Positions 9,559-18,200 are shown, counted from the first letter of the stretch. The stretch is 64,000 nucleotides of DNA from Planctomycetota bacterium (GCA_020851795.1 JADZCA010000117.1:91111-155110); one strand, 5' to 3'. A program made the numbers and translations. Notes: a model not told the origin generated them from the sequence alone.

Positions 9559-9616
9559 TAGGAGCCCGTCCACCGGCGCAGGCCTCCCGGCCGCCCGCGT
9601 CCACGACGGGCTCCTA
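9559..9616 (-). terminator. Stop-codon-containing inverted repeat
   Basis: Perfect 12-bp arms TAGGAGCCCGTC (9559-9570) and GACGGGCTCCTA (9605-9616) enclose a GC-rich 34-nt loop with its own pairing potential. The stop codon of the upstream glycosyltransferase (TAG on the minus strand, 9614-9616) is the first triplet of the arm. The arm sequence is shared with the element at 16294 and imperfectly with that at 13045. Confidence 0.65.
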
Positions 9617-11257
9617 CCGGAGGACGAGGAGCGTGCCGCCGCGGGCGCGCGGGCGCGCGAGGAGGACGGAGAGGGCGCCGCCGCGGGCGCGCTCGACGGC
9701 CTCGCGCTCGCCCGCCTCGCAGAGCACGACCGCGTCGCGCAACGCGTCCCGCGACGGCACGGCGTCCCCGCGACGCACCGGCACCGGCCGCCGCACGGCG
9801 TCGTAGAGGTCGTCGGGCTCGAGGCCGCGCGCGACCACGAGCACCGTGGGCACCCCCGCCGGCAGCACGGCCGCGACCGCCGCGTTCTCGCGCACGCCGT
9901 TCACCACGAGGTAACGCGCCAGCACGCCCCAGTACGCGGCGAAGCCGCAGGCGACGACGACGACCGCCACGCCGACGGCGCGGCCCGCGAGCGCGGGCGC
10001 CGCCTCGCCGCCCCGCCGCGCCCGCACCCCCGCCGCGACGCCCGTCGCGGCGGCGAGCAGCGCGGGCGGGAGCACCCACGGCAGGCTCGACGGCCACCAT
10101 GCACCCGCCGCCCCCATCGCGCACCCCGCGACGACCGCGGCCACGCCGCCGGCGAGCAGGTGGCGTGCGGCGCGGCGCGGGTCGGCGGCGCGCAGGAGGA
10201 GCGCACGCACCGCGGCCGCGGCGACGACGGCGAGCGGCGGCACGACGACGCTGGCGTAGCGCACCTCCTTGGTCGGCACGCACGAGAACACGAGCAGCGT
10301 CACCGCGACGACGGCGGGCAGCGGCCCGACCACGAGCCGCTCGCGGACGCGACGGCTCGCGCACGCGAGCAGCGCGCCGACGAGGACCGGCGACCACGGC
10401 AGCCACACCTGCGGCAGCTCGACGAGGTAGTAGAACCACGCCTCGCGGTGGTTGCCGCGGCCCGCGACGCGCTCGGCGACCTGGTCGAACGCGAGGCGGC
10501 GCACGAAGTCGCCGCCCTCGCGCAGCCACGCCGGCACGATCCACGCGGCCGCGACGAGGAGGGACACGCCGAGCGCGAGCAGCGGCCGCGCCCGACGCAG
10601 GCGCTCCCGCCACGGGACCGCCGGGTCGGGCAGCGCGAGCACCGCGGCGGCGACGACGAGGCCGACGGGGCCCTTGGTCAGGTGCGACGCGCCGAGCAGG
10701 AGGCCGGCCACCCACGGGTCGGAGCGGGCCCCGCGGCCGAGCGAGGCGCGGTCCAGCAGCATCGCGGCAGCGGTACCGAACGCCGTCGCGAGCAGGTCGG
10801 GGCGGCCCACGCGGCCGAGCTCGTTGGTGAGCATCGTCGTGACCGCGAGCAGGCCCGCGAGGCGCCCCACCGCCGCCGAACCGGTGCGCGCTCGCCCCCA
10901 CGCCGACGTCGCGAGCGCGAGCAGGACCAGCCCGAGCGCACTGGGCAGCCGCAGGAGGAACGCCGTGGGGTCGCCGACGAGCGCGCTCGGCAGCGCGACG
11001 AGCCAGACGTAGAGGATCGGCTTGTTCGCGTAGGTCTCGCCGTGCTGGTGGGGCACGAGCCAGTCGCCCGACTGGAGCATCTCGCGCGCGATCACCGCGA
11101 AGCGGGGCAGGTCGCGGTGGAACAGCGACCGCCCGCCGAGGTCCCACAGCGCGAGCGCCGCCACCGCGAGCCCGAACCACACGGCGCCCGCGCGCGACGG
11201 CGCCGGCTCGGCGATGAGGTCGGGCGGCCACGCCGGCGTCCCGCGCGGCGGGCTCAC
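9614..11257 (-). CDS. PMT/ArnT-like membrane glycosyltransferase
   Basis: This is a 547-residue member of the PMT_2 / ArnT-like family, polytopic enzymes that move a sugar from a polyprenyl-phosphate donor to a lipid or protein outside the inner membrane. The first periplasmic loop carries the family pattern (HRDLPRFAVIAREMLQSGDW...NKPILYVW), and about a dozen hydrophobic segments follow. The GTG start at 11257 overlaps the upstream gene's stop by 4 nt (GTGA). With the GT2 and LpxB-N-like genes upstream this forms a three-gene operon reminiscent of ArnC-ArnT lipid A decoration (inference). The acceptor and the sugar are unknown. Confidence 0.8.
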   Translation of the reverse strand: MSPPRGTPAWPPDLIAEPAPSRAGAVWFGLAVAALALWDLGGRSLFHRDLPRFAVIAREMLQSGDWLVPHQHGETYANKPILYVWLVALPSALVGDPTAFLLRLPSALGLVLLALATSAWGRARTGSAAVGRLAGLLAVTTMLTNELGRVGRPDLLATAFGTAAAMLLDRASLGRGARSDPWVAGLLLGASHLTKGPVGLVVAAAVLALPDPAVPWRERLRRARPLLALGVSLLVAAAWIVPAWLREGGDFVRRLAFDQVAERVAGRGNHREAWFYYLVELPQVWLPWSPVLVGALLACASRRVRERLVVGPLPAVVAVTLLVFSCVPTKEVRYASVVVPPLAVVAAAAVRALLLRAADPRRAARHLLAGGVAAVVAGCAMGAAGAWWPSSLPWVLPPALLAAATGVAAGVRARRGGEAAPALAGRAVGVAVVVVACGFAAYWGVLARYLVVNGVRENAAVAAVLPAGVPTVLVVARGLEPDDLYDAVRRPVPVRRGDAVPSRDALRDAVVLCEAGEREAVERARGGALSVLLARPRARGGTLLVLR

Positions 11258-12012
11258 GCGCCGCGCCCCACGGCGGGGGTCGCCGCGGGCCCCGCGACGT
11301 CGGCCCCGGCCGCGGCCCCGGCGCCGGCCGCGGCCGCAGCCGCGGCGGCGTCGCGGGCGGCCGCGCGGCGCATCAGCACGAGGTTGCGCGCGTACGGGAC
11401 GACGGTCGTCCCGAACGCGAACATCTTGACCCAGTCCACCTGGCTCACGGCGTAGACGGTGAGCAGGACGGCCGAGACGAGGCCGACGTGGAAGAACGCG
11501 GCGGGCAGGTGGGAGACGCCCGAGCGCTCGCTGGCCCACCACTGCACGACGAAGCGCGCGGTCCACCCGACGGTGCCGACGAAGCCGATCACGAGCCACA
11601 CGAGGCCGCGGTCGAAGCGCACGAGGCCGTGGTCGGGCCCGACCGCCTCGACGGTGACCGCCGCGAAGAGCACGAGGCCCGAAAGGATCGGCCACACGAC
11701 GGGACGCCCGCCCGGACGGGGCGCGGGCGCGGGGCGTCGGGCCATCCACCAGTTCCGGCCGAAGATGCACGCGCTGACGAGCGCGCCCGAGGCGAAGACC
11801 GGGTCACGGCGGTGGAAGAGGTAGACGAGGTCGAGCGCGGAGCCGAGCAGCGACCACGCCCAGAACGCGGGCGGCAGGACGCTGCGCCCCGCCTGCTCCG
11901 AGCGCACCCACTGGTGCACCATCCGCCACGTGAACACGGCCTGCGCGGCCCAGCCGGCGGCGTCCCAGAGCTGGAACGCGAGGACGAGCGGCGCGGCGGG
12001 GGCTCCGCTCAC
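11254..12012 (-). CDS. Membrane protein with two LpxB-N (LAB_N) domains
   Basis: The 252-residue product starts with GTG and overlaps both neighbours by 4 nt. It contains two copies of the small four-helix membrane domain otherwise found at the N-terminus of some LpxB proteins (LAB_N): LWDAAGWAAQAVFTWRMVHQW...PAFWAWSLLGS and FVGTVGWTARFVVQWWASE...PAAFFHVGLVS. Each copy ends in a basic R-N-x-x-x-M/L motif. The C-terminus is a long Ala/Gly tail. Stand-alone LAB_N proteins are usually found with ArnC/ArnT-like glycosyltransferases, as here, but their biochemical role is not established. Confidence 0.8.
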   Translation of the reverse strand: MSGAPAAPLVLAFQLWDAAGWAAQAVFTWRMVHQWVRSEQAGRSVLPPAFWAWSLLGSALDLVYLFHRRDPVFASGALVSACIFGRNWWMARRPAPAPRPGGRPVVWPILSGLVLFAAVTVEAVGPDHGLVRFDRGLVWLVIGFVGTVGWTARFVVQWWASERSGVSHLPAAFFHVGLVSAVLLTVYAVSQVDWVKMFAFGTTVVPYARNLVLMRRAAARDAAAAAAAAGAGAAAGADVAGPAATPAVGRGA

Positions 12013-12776
12013 GCGGACCGCTCCGTGGACCGTGCGCGCTCGGTGGAGGCGGCGGCGATGCGCCGCGTCCACATCCAGCGCACGGCGCGCACGTCGGCGA
12101 TGCCCTTCCAGAGGCGGTTCCACGTGCCGAAGTGGCTCTTGCCCGCGACGCGCGGGCGGTGCGCGACCGGCACCTCGACGACGCGGAAGCCCTCCATGCG
12201 GGCGAGCGTCGGGAGGAAGCGGTGCATGCCCTTCCACATCTTGATGCGCGCGATGACCTCGCGGCGGAACACCTTGAGCGCGCAGCCGGTGTCGTGCACC
12301 TGCTCGTGGGTGCGGCGGTTGCGGTAGGCGTTGGCGATGCGGCTGGTGACGCGCTTGACCCACGGGTCGCGCCGGTCCTTGCGCCACCCGATGACCATGT
12401 CGGCCTTGGGGAGCTCGGCGAGGAGCTTGACCAGCTCGCCCGGCGGGTTCTGGAGGTCGGCGTCGAGCATGGCGATCACGGCCCCGCGGGCGGCGCGGAA
12501 GCCGGTGTCGAGCGCGGCGGTGAGCCCGTGGTTGCGGTCGTGGTCGAGGACCCGCACCCGAGCGTCGGCGGCGCGGAAGCGGTCGAGCAGCGCGCTGCTG
12601 CCGTCGGTCGAGCCGTCGTTGACGAACACCACCTCGGCGTTGCCGCCGATGGCGGCGAGCGCGGCGACGAGCTCGGCCCAGAGGGCCTCGAGGTTGCCTT
12701 CCTCGTTGTGGACCGGGAGCACGACCGACAGGGAGAGGCCCGGCTGGGCGGGTTCGCCGGGGTGCTGGAAGGGCAT
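12009..12776 (-). CDS. Family 2 glycosyltransferase, DPM1/ArnC-like
   Basis: A 255-residue GT-A enzyme starting at ATG. The motifs are SVVLPVHNEEGNLEAL (nucleotide binding), VNDGSTDGS, MLDADLQNPP (the D-x-D metal site) and a C-terminal KSHFGTWNRLW region as in dolichyl/undecaprenyl-phosphate glycosyltransferases. It lacks C-terminal membrane helices, like DPM1 rather than ArnC. It probably charges a polyprenyl phosphate that the PMT enzyme encoded at 9614 then uses (inference from the operon, where all three genes overlap by GTGA). Confidence 0.85.
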   Translation of the reverse strand: MPFQHPGEPAQPGLSLSVVLPVHNEEGNLEALWAELVAALAAIGGNAEVVFVNDGSTDGSSALLDRFRAADARVRVLDHDRNHGLTAALDTGFRAARGAVIAMLDADLQNPPGELVKLLAELPKADMVIGWRKDRRDPWVKRVTSRIANAYRNRRTHEQVHDTGCALKVFRREVIARIKMWKGMHRFLPTLARMEGFRVVEVPVAHRPRVAGKSHFGTWNRLWKGIADVRAVRWMWTRRIAAASTERARSTERSA

Positions 12777-13044
12777 CGGTCGGGTGGCTCCGCCGCGGGG
12801 TCCGTGGCCGAGGATACCGGCCCCCCCACGGCCCGCCGCGGATCTCCCCGCGCCCCGCTCGGGGCGCCCGCCTTCCCCGCTCCCACCGCCCTCGGCGCGG
12901 CGCCGAGGCGCGGACGACGCGTGGCGGCACGCCTCGAATCGCCACCGGGCCCCGCGTCACGCGCGGGCCGAAGTCGCCGCGCCGACCTCGTCGGCTCGTG
13001 AGCTCGGCGGGCCACGTACGGGACGTCGTCCGTTTCCGCCCGAC
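12777..13044. other. Intergenic region with hairpins and a dispersed 15-mer
   Basis: No gene is seen in this gap between the GT2 start and the DUF1501 3' end. It holds a 19-nt palindrome (CCTCGGCGC-G-GCGCCGAGG, about 12890-12910). A hairpin GCCGAC-CTC-GTCGGC lies at 12981-12995; its reverse complement matches the first inner hairpin of the 5251 element exactly. The reverse complement of the 15-mer GCCCGCCGAGCTCAC lies at 12998-13012. Confidence 0.5.
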
Positions 13045-13100
13045 AGGAGTCCGTCCGGGGCGTGGACCTCCCGGCAGCCCGTGACCGCGACGGGCGCCTA
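13045..13100 (-). terminator. Imperfect stop-codon-containing inverted repeat
   Basis: AGGAGTCCGTC (13045-13055) pairs with GACGGGCGCCT (13089-13099) apart from two mismatches. The DUF1501 stop codon lies at 13098-13100. It is a diverged relative of the elements at 9559 and 16294. Confidence 0.5.
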
Positions 13101-14390
13101 CACGAGGCCGAGGGTGGTGGCGTTGGGCCAGGACTCGGGGAACACCGGCGCCGGGTCGAAGCCGAGGTGGTCGGAGACGAGCTCCTTGAGCACGTCGCGG
13201 AAGTCCACCGCGTAGAGCGGGTACTCGTCCTGGAGGTCGGCGTCCACGAGGTCGGGGCCGTAGAGCCCGCCCTGCACGGCACCGCCGAGCAGCACGGTCT
13301 CGTAGGCGGCGCCGTGGTCGGTGCCGCCGGAGGCGTTCTCGTAGGACCGGCGCCCGAACTCGGAGTAGAGCACGACGACCACGTCGTCCCAGCGGCCTTG
13401 CGCGACGAGGTCCGCGGCGAACGCGTCGAGCGCGTCGTCGAGCTCGCCGAACAGGTCGGGGAGCCAGCCCGACGTCCCGCCCTGGTTGCCGTGCGTGTCG
13501 AAGCCGCCGAACGAGGTCAGGATCACGCGCGACTCGAAGTTGGCGTGGACGAGCGACGCCGCGTCGCGCAGCCGCCCGGCGATGCCGCTGTCGGGGTAGG
13601 CGATCCCCTGGTTGGTCAGGAACGTGTCGTGGTCGGCGGAGGCGGTCTGGATCTGGCCCGAGAGATCGTGGGCCTGCAGCAGCGCGGTGCGCACCTCGCC
13701 CTCGACGCCGCTCGCCGTCGCGAGCTCGAGCGCGTCGCGCGCGTACTGCTTGCGGCGGTCGTGGCCGTACCCGTCGTGCCAGTCGGGCCAGAACTGGAAC
13801 GCCCACAGCCCGCCGATCTGCAGCGTCGGGGTGGTCCCGCCGACGAGGTGGGGCGGGCGCCCCATGCCGAGCGAGACGGCGCCGAGCGGCGTCGGCGCGT
13901 AGTGGTCGGCGAGCCGCGCCATCCAGCCGCTGGGCGCGATGCCGAGCTGGCCGAACGCCGCCGTGCCGCCGCGGACCGCGGACCCGTAGATGTCCTGGCT
14001 CTCGAAGTGCGAGAGGTTCTCCGTCGGGTAGCCCGTGCGGTGCACGAACGCGACGTCGCCCGCGGCCCAGCGCGCCGCGAGCTTCGGCAGCCGCGGGTGC
14101 AGGCGGTACGCCGTCGTGCCGGGCCCGCCGGCCAGCGAGAGCGACGACGCGTCGGGGACCGCGAGCGTCGGACGCCGCGAGAAGTACGACGGCAGCGTGC
14201 GGGGGATCAGGAGGTTGAGCGAGTCCACGCCGCCGTCCAGGTGGACGACGACGAGGCGCTTGGGCTGCACGACCGCGCCGGCGCGCGCGAGCGAGACGCC
14301 GCGGCCGACCGGGCCGAGCGCGGCGACGCCGGTGCCGGCGAGCGCGAGACGGAGGACGTCACGACGGGACGGAGTGGGGCGGGGGCTCAT
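13098..14390 (-). CDS. DUF1501 family protein (Tat-exported)
   Basis: The 430-residue product begins with a twin-arginine signal (SRRDVLRLALAG) and is predicted to be exported folded. DUF1501 proteins belong to the alkaline-phosphatase/sulfatase-like superfamily. Seen here are VVVHLDGGVDSLNLL near the N-terminus, FGGFDTHGNQ with the metal-site Asp/His, and YSEFGRRSYENASGGTDHG near the C-terminus. It lies 21 nt downstream of the DUF1800 gene, the standard pairing for these families. Substrate and physiological role are not established for the family. Confidence 0.85.
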   Translation of the reverse strand: MSPRPTPSRRDVLRLALAGTGVAALGPVGRGVSLARAGAVVQPKRLVVVHLDGGVDSLNLLIPRTLPSYFSRRPTLAVPDASSLSLAGGPGTTAYRLHPRLPKLAARWAAGDVAFVHRTGYPTENLSHFESQDIYGSAVRGGTAAFGQLGIAPSGWMARLADHYAPTPLGAVSLGMGRPPHLVGGTTPTLQIGGLWAFQFWPDWHDGYGHDRRKQYARDALELATASGVEGEVRTALLQAHDLSGQIQTASADHDTFLTNQGIAYPDSGIAGRLRDAASLVHANFESRVILTSFGGFDTHGNQGGTSGWLPDLFGELDDALDAFAADLVAQGRWDDVVVVLYSEFGRRSYENASGGTDHGAAYETVLLGGAVQGGLYGPDLVDADLQDEYPLYAVDFRDVLKELVSDHLGFDPAPVFPESWPNATTLGLV

Positions 14391-14411
14391 GGGGGCTCCG
14401 GGCGCGCGGGG

Positions 14412-15989
14412 TCAGCGGACCTGCCAGGTCGGGTTCTGCACGAGGATCCAGAGCAGCCCGCGGATGCGGGAACGACGCTCCTCCGCGTCGGCGCTCGCCC
14501 ACGGCGCGTCCACCTCGACGCCGGGCCACTCCCACGCCGTGTCGAGGAAGTGCACGTAGAGGTCGCGCTGCGCGCTGGTCGCGCGCACGCGCAGGCGGGC
14601 GACGAGCGCGTCGGCCGCCGCCGTGGCCGTCGCCGCGCCGCCGGCGAGCGGGAGCACGTCCATCCCGTGCGCGACCTGGTCGTCGCTGTCGGCGGTGAAC
14701 TCGACGACCGTGTTGGCGCGGTCGAGGAGGTTCTGCGCGGAGAGCCACTGGCGGTCCTGCGGCCAGCCGTTGACCGAGGGCGGCTGCGTCGCGCGCTGGC
14801 CCGTCTGGTAGGTCCAGTAGTCGAGCGAGCGCAGCGTGTTCGGCGCGGCGTCGGGGGCCTCCCAGTCCTGGAGGTCGTCCCACGGCACGAGGCCCGTGAG
14901 CCGCGCGAACCCGACCGTCTGCTGGAGCGGCGTGCGCACGAGCCCCGCCTTGGCCTCGGCGCCGTAGAACACCTCGGAGAGGAAGAGGCGGCGCAGCCAC
15001 GGCTTGAGCTCGTAGCCGTCGGCGCGCAGCGCAGCGGCCAGCTCGGCGACGAGCGACGGGCTCGGGTCGCGGTGGACGAAGTGCTCGAAGAGACGCTTGC
15101 AGACGAACTCCGCGACGGGGCGGTGGTCCACCGTGGCGTCCACGACCGCGGCGTAGTCGTCGCCGGCGCTCTGGCCGGGGACCGTCACGCCGAGGAAGCT
15201 CTTCGAGCCGGTGTCGTGGCGGTCGGGGTCGAACTCGACGAACTGGAGGCCGCTGACGTCGTAGCGCGAGCGGTAGCCGGTGAAGGCGCGCGCGGCCTCG
15301 ACGATGTCGGCCTGCGTGTAGCCGTTGTCCACGCCGAGCGTGAACAGCTCCCAGAACTCGCGCGCGAAGTTCTCGTTGGGCTCCTCGGAGGTGTTGAGCA
15401 CCCCGTCGAGGAAGCGCAGCATCATCGGGTCGCGGGCGAGCGAGAGCAACAGCGTGCGCAGGTTGCCGCGCCCCTGCGCGCGCAGCATGTCGATCTGGTC
15501 CACCATCCAGCGGGTCTGCGACGAGTCGAGGGCGGCCGTGCTGCTGGCGAAGTGGTCGTGCCAGAACAGCGTGAGCTCCTCGAGGAACGGGTGCTGCGTC
15601 CCGACCATGCGGTGCAGCCACCAGCGCGAGACGGCGTCCTGCGAGGGGAACATCCCCTTCGTCGCCGCCTCGTCGGACTTGTTGTAGAGCTGCTTGCGCG
15701 CCTCCGCGGCGAGCGTGGGCTCGGCGGGGGGCGAGAGCATCGCGTCCACGAAGGCGGGCAGGCCCATCGACAGCGCGTCCGCCTCCTCGTCGGGGGTGCC
15801 GCCGAAGTGGGTGCGCGAGAGCAGGTGGCGGACGTCGTCGGAGGAGAACGACGCCTTCTGCGCGAGGCTGCCGGTCCCTCCCCCGCCGCCGCCCCCGCCT
15901 CCTCCTCCGCCGCCGCCCCCACCGCCGCCGCAGCCGACGAGGACGGCCGCCGCGAGGGCGAGGCCGACGGAGCACCGGGTCGATCGCAT
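14412..15989 (-). CDS. DUF1800 lipoprotein with a polyglycine linker
   Basis: ATG at 15989 with GGAGGTG 3 nt upstream; 525 residues. The signal peptide ends in VLVGC, a lipobox, followed directly by an uninterrupted run of about 18 Gly and then TGS. The body shows DUF1800 hallmarks: DDVRHLLSRTHFGGTPDE at the start, LTLFWHDHFASS in the middle, and NENFAREFWELFTLG. DUF1800 proteins are exported partners of DUF1501 proteins with no assigned activity. The Gly run is encoded by mixed GGN codons (15880-15945), so slippage could change its length. Confidence 0.85.
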   Translation of the reverse strand: MRSTRCSVGLALAAAVLVGCGGGGGGGGGGGGGGGGGGTGSLAQKASFSSDDVRHLLSRTHFGGTPDEEADALSMGLPAFVDAMLSPPAEPTLAAEARKQLYNKSDEAATKGMFPSQDAVSRWWLHRMVGTQHPFLEELTLFWHDHFASSTAALDSSQTRWMVDQIDMLRAQGRGNLRTLLLSLARDPMMLRFLDGVLNTSEEPNENFAREFWELFTLGVDNGYTQADIVEAARAFTGYRSRYDVSGLQFVEFDPDRHDTGSKSFLGVTVPGQSAGDDYAAVVDATVDHRPVAEFVCKRLFEHFVHRDPSPSLVAELAAALRADGYELKPWLRRLFLSEVFYGAEAKAGLVRTPLQQTVGFARLTGLVPWDDLQDWEAPDAAPNTLRSLDYWTYQTGQRATQPPSVNGWPQDRQWLSAQNLLDRANTVVEFTADSDDQVAHGMDVLPLAGGAATATAAADALVARLRVRATSAQRDLYVHFLDTAWEWPGVEVDAPWASADAEERRSRIRGLLWILVQNPTWQVR

Positions 15990-16138
15990 GGGCACCTCCA
16001 GCCGCGCACCGGGGGGGAGCCTAGCCCCTCTACCGGGGCGCCCGACAGCCGGAGCGGTCCGCCGCCCCGGACTTGCCGATCCGCACCCGGGAGCGAGGCC
16101 GCCGCGCCCCTCCGAGATACGGGGTCCCCCCCGGCGTT
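15990..16138. other. Intergenic, no gene seen
   Basis: This is the upstream region of the DUF1800 gene, including its GGAGGTG ribosome binding site (15992-15998). I see no open frame with coding character; the two small hairpin repeats listed separately follow. Confidence 0.4.
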
Positions 16139-16167
16139 GATACACCCGTGCCTGGCACCGTTGTATC
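16139..16167. repeat. GTGCCTGGCAC hairpin repeat, copy 1
   Basis: A 29-nt imperfect palindrome: outer stem GATACA/TGTATC, inner stem GTGCC/GGCAC. Copy 2 lies 54 nt to the right and differs in the outer stem by compensating changes. Confidence 0.7.
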
Positions 16168-16192
16168 GATCGCCTGCAAGCAGCAAGCGACG

Positions 16193-16221
16193 GGTACACC
16201 GGTGCCTGGCACCACTGTACC
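16193..16221. repeat. GTGCCTGGCAC hairpin repeat, copy 2
   Basis: Same 29-nt layout as copy 1, with outer stem GGTACA/TGTACC and inner stem GGTGCC/GGCACC. The A-to-G and T-to-C changes relative to copy 1 keep the outer stem paired. It resembles REP-type palindromes; no RAYT transposase is present in the window. Confidence 0.7.
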
Positions 16222-16293
16222 GATCCCCCGGTGGCGCCCCGCGGCGACGGCCCGCCCAGCGCGCGGGGGTAGCCCCCTCCGGCTCCGCCCTTC

Positions 16294-16321
16294 AGGAGCC
16301 CGTCCGAAGGACGGGCTCCTA
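16294..16321 (-). terminator. Stop-codon-containing hairpin terminator of asnB
   Basis: Perfect 12-bp stem AGGAGCCCGTCC / GGACGGGCTCCT with a 3-nt loop. The asnB TAG overlaps the end of the right arm. The flank CTCCGCCCTT is shared with the element at 9559. Confidence 0.75.
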
Positions 16322-18199
16322 GAGCCAGCGGTCGGACCACTCCAAGAGGACGAGGAGGGGGTAGAGCCGCCGCGCGTGGTCCGCGCGCCCCGCGCGGTGC
16401 TCCGCGAGCAGCGCGCGCGCCGGCGCCGGGTCGAGCAGCTCGCGCACGGCCCGCGAGGACGCGAGCCGCTCGGTGAGACGGTCGCCCAGCGGCCCCTCGA
16501 GCAGACGTGCCGTCGGCACGGCGAAGCCACGCTTGCGCCGCGCGAGCACCGCGGGCGGGACCACCCCGTCGAGCGCGCGACGGAGCACGCGCTTGGTCGC
16601 CTTGCGCCCGACCTTCCACCGCGCGGGCAGGCGCGCCGCCGTTTCGACGAGCGCGCGGGAGAGAAACGGGGCCCGCGCCTCGAGCCCCGCGAGCATGCTC
16701 GCGCGGTCCACCTTGGCGAGCAGCGCCTCGGGCAGGTGCGTCGTCAGGTCGGCCCGCAGCAGCGCGTCCACGTCGTCGCCCGTCGCGGTCGCGGGGCCCG
16801 CGGCCGACCGCGTCGGCGCGAGCAGCGCATCGGGGACGCCGGCGGGACGCGCGTCCGGGCGGAACAGGGCGGCGACCTCGGCCGTCGCGAACGCGCCGAA
16901 CCACGCGAGGTGGCGCTCGAGCGGCGCGAGGTCGGCGCCGTCGAGCAGGCGGCGCACCAGCCAGCTCGTGCGCACGTTGCCGTGGCCGCCCGCCGGCGTC
17001 ATCGCGCGCAGCAGGCGCCGCAGCGGCCGGGGAATCGCGCGGGCGGCCCGCGACCACCGCGCCCCGAGGTAGGTGGGGTAGCCGCCGAACAGCTCGTCGG
17101 CACCCTCGCCGCCGAGCACGACCTTCACGTCGCGGCGCGCCGCGCGCGAGAGCAAGAGCGTCGGGACCAGCGACGGGTCGCCGATGGGCTCGTCCACCCG
17201 CGTGAGCACCTCGTCGAAGCCGGCGAGCAGCGCCGCGGCGTCCACGGGGACCTCGTGGTGGTCCGTCCCGAGCGCGAGCGCGGTCTCGCGCGCCGCGTCG
17301 CCCTCGTCGAACTCGCGGTCGGCGGGCCGCAGCGTGAACGTCGGCACGCGCTCGCGACGCACCGCGAACGCGGCGACCGCCGCCGAGTCCACGCCGCCGG
17401 AGAGGAACACGCCCGTCGGCACCTCGACCGCGAGCCGCGCCGTCACCGAGCGATCGAGCAGGTCGCGCACCGTGCGCGCCGCGTCCGCGGGCGTGGCGCA
17501 CCCGTCGGGCAGCGGCCCGCCGGGGACGGGGAGCGACCAGTAGGGCTCGACGGCGACGCGCCCGTCCTTCCAGACGAGCCGGTGCGCGGGCGGCAGCCGG
17601 TGCACGCCGCGGACCGCCGTGCGCGGCGCGGGCACGAACCGGTGGAGGAGGTAGAGCGCCACGGCTTCGGGGTCGAGCAGGCGCGGCGCGTCGGGATGGG
17701 CCGCCAGCGCGCGCCACTCCGACGCGAACACGATGCGTCCGCGCGACTCGAACCACACGAGCGGCTTCTCGCCGAGCCGGTCCCGCGCGAGCGTCAGCGT
17801 GCGGTCGCGCCCGTCCCACGCGGCCATCGCCCACATGCCGTCGAGCCGGTCGAGGCACGCCGCGCCGTCGCGCACGAAGCCGCGCAGCAGCGTCTCCGTG
17901 TCGGCGTGGGTGGCGAAGCGCTCGCCGCGGGCCTCGAGGTCGGCGCGCAGCGCGGCGTGGTCGTAGAGCTCGCCGTTCATCGCGACGACGACGGGCCCGC
18001 GCGGGTCCTCCATCGGCTGGCGCCCGCGCTCCACGTCCACGATCGCGAGCCGGCGCGCGCCGAGCGCGAAGCCGTCGCCCGCGACGACGTGGCCGTCGTC
18101 GGGCCCGCGGTGGGCGAGGTGCTCGAGCATCGTGGCGAGGACCGCGCGGTCCTGCGCGCCGCCCACCCCCGGCCCGACGATGCCCGCGATGCCGCACAC
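16319..18199 (-). CDS. asnB: Asparagine synthetase, glutamine-hydrolysing
   Basis: A 626-residue class-II enzyme. MCGIAGI gives the nucleophilic Cys2 of the glutaminase domain, HRGPDD and MNGELYDH line its glutamine site, and FLSGGVDSAAVAAF (about residue 265) is the PP-loop of the ATP-pyrophosphatase domain, followed by GGEGADELFGGYPTY. It makes asparagine from aspartate, or amidates another carboxylate in a glycan pathway as some AsnB-like proteins do. The GTG start sits 1 nt after the stop of the PMT gene upstream, so the two are translationally coupled; that context favours envelope glycan work over housekeeping (inference). Confidence 0.85.
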   Translation of the reverse strand: MCGIAGIVGPGVGGAQDRAVLATMLEHLAHRGPDDGHVVAGDGFALGARRLAIVDVERGRQPMEDPRGPVVVAMNGELYDHAALRADLEARGERFATHADTETLLRGFVRDGAACLDRLDGMWAMAAWDGRDRTLTLARDRLGEKPLVWFESRGRIVFASEWRALAAHPDAPRLLDPEAVALYLLHRFVPAPRTAVRGVHRLPPAHRLVWKDGRVAVEPYWSLPVPGGPLPDGCATPADAARTVRDLLDRSVTARLAVEVPTGVFLSGGVDSAAVAAFAVRRERVPTFTLRPADREFDEGDAARETALALGTDHHEVPVDAAALLAGFDEVLTRVDEPIGDPSLVPTLLLSRAARRDVKVVLGGEGADELFGGYPTYLGARWSRAARAIPRPLRRLLRAMTPAGGHGNVRTSWLVRRLLDGADLAPLERHLAWFGAFATAEVAALFRPDARPAGVPDALLAPTRSAAGPATATGDDVDALLRADLTTHLPEALLAKVDRASMLAGLEARAPFLSRALVETAARLPARWKVGRKATKRVLRRALDGVVPPAVLARRKRGFAVPTARLLEGPLGDRLTERLASSRAVRELLDPAPARALLAEHRAGRADHARRLYPLLVLLEWSDRWL

Positions 18200-18200
18200 G

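Noticed and set aside
12840..12910. Small gene between the GT2 and DUF1501 genes
   Set aside because: Only palindromic GC-rich sequence is present, with no start/ribosome-site combination and no domain-like translation.
13062..16322. Very long plus-strand open frame of over 1000 codons
   Set aside because: It is antisense to the DUF1501 and DUF1800 genes, both with clear motifs and signals; the frame is open only because of high GC.
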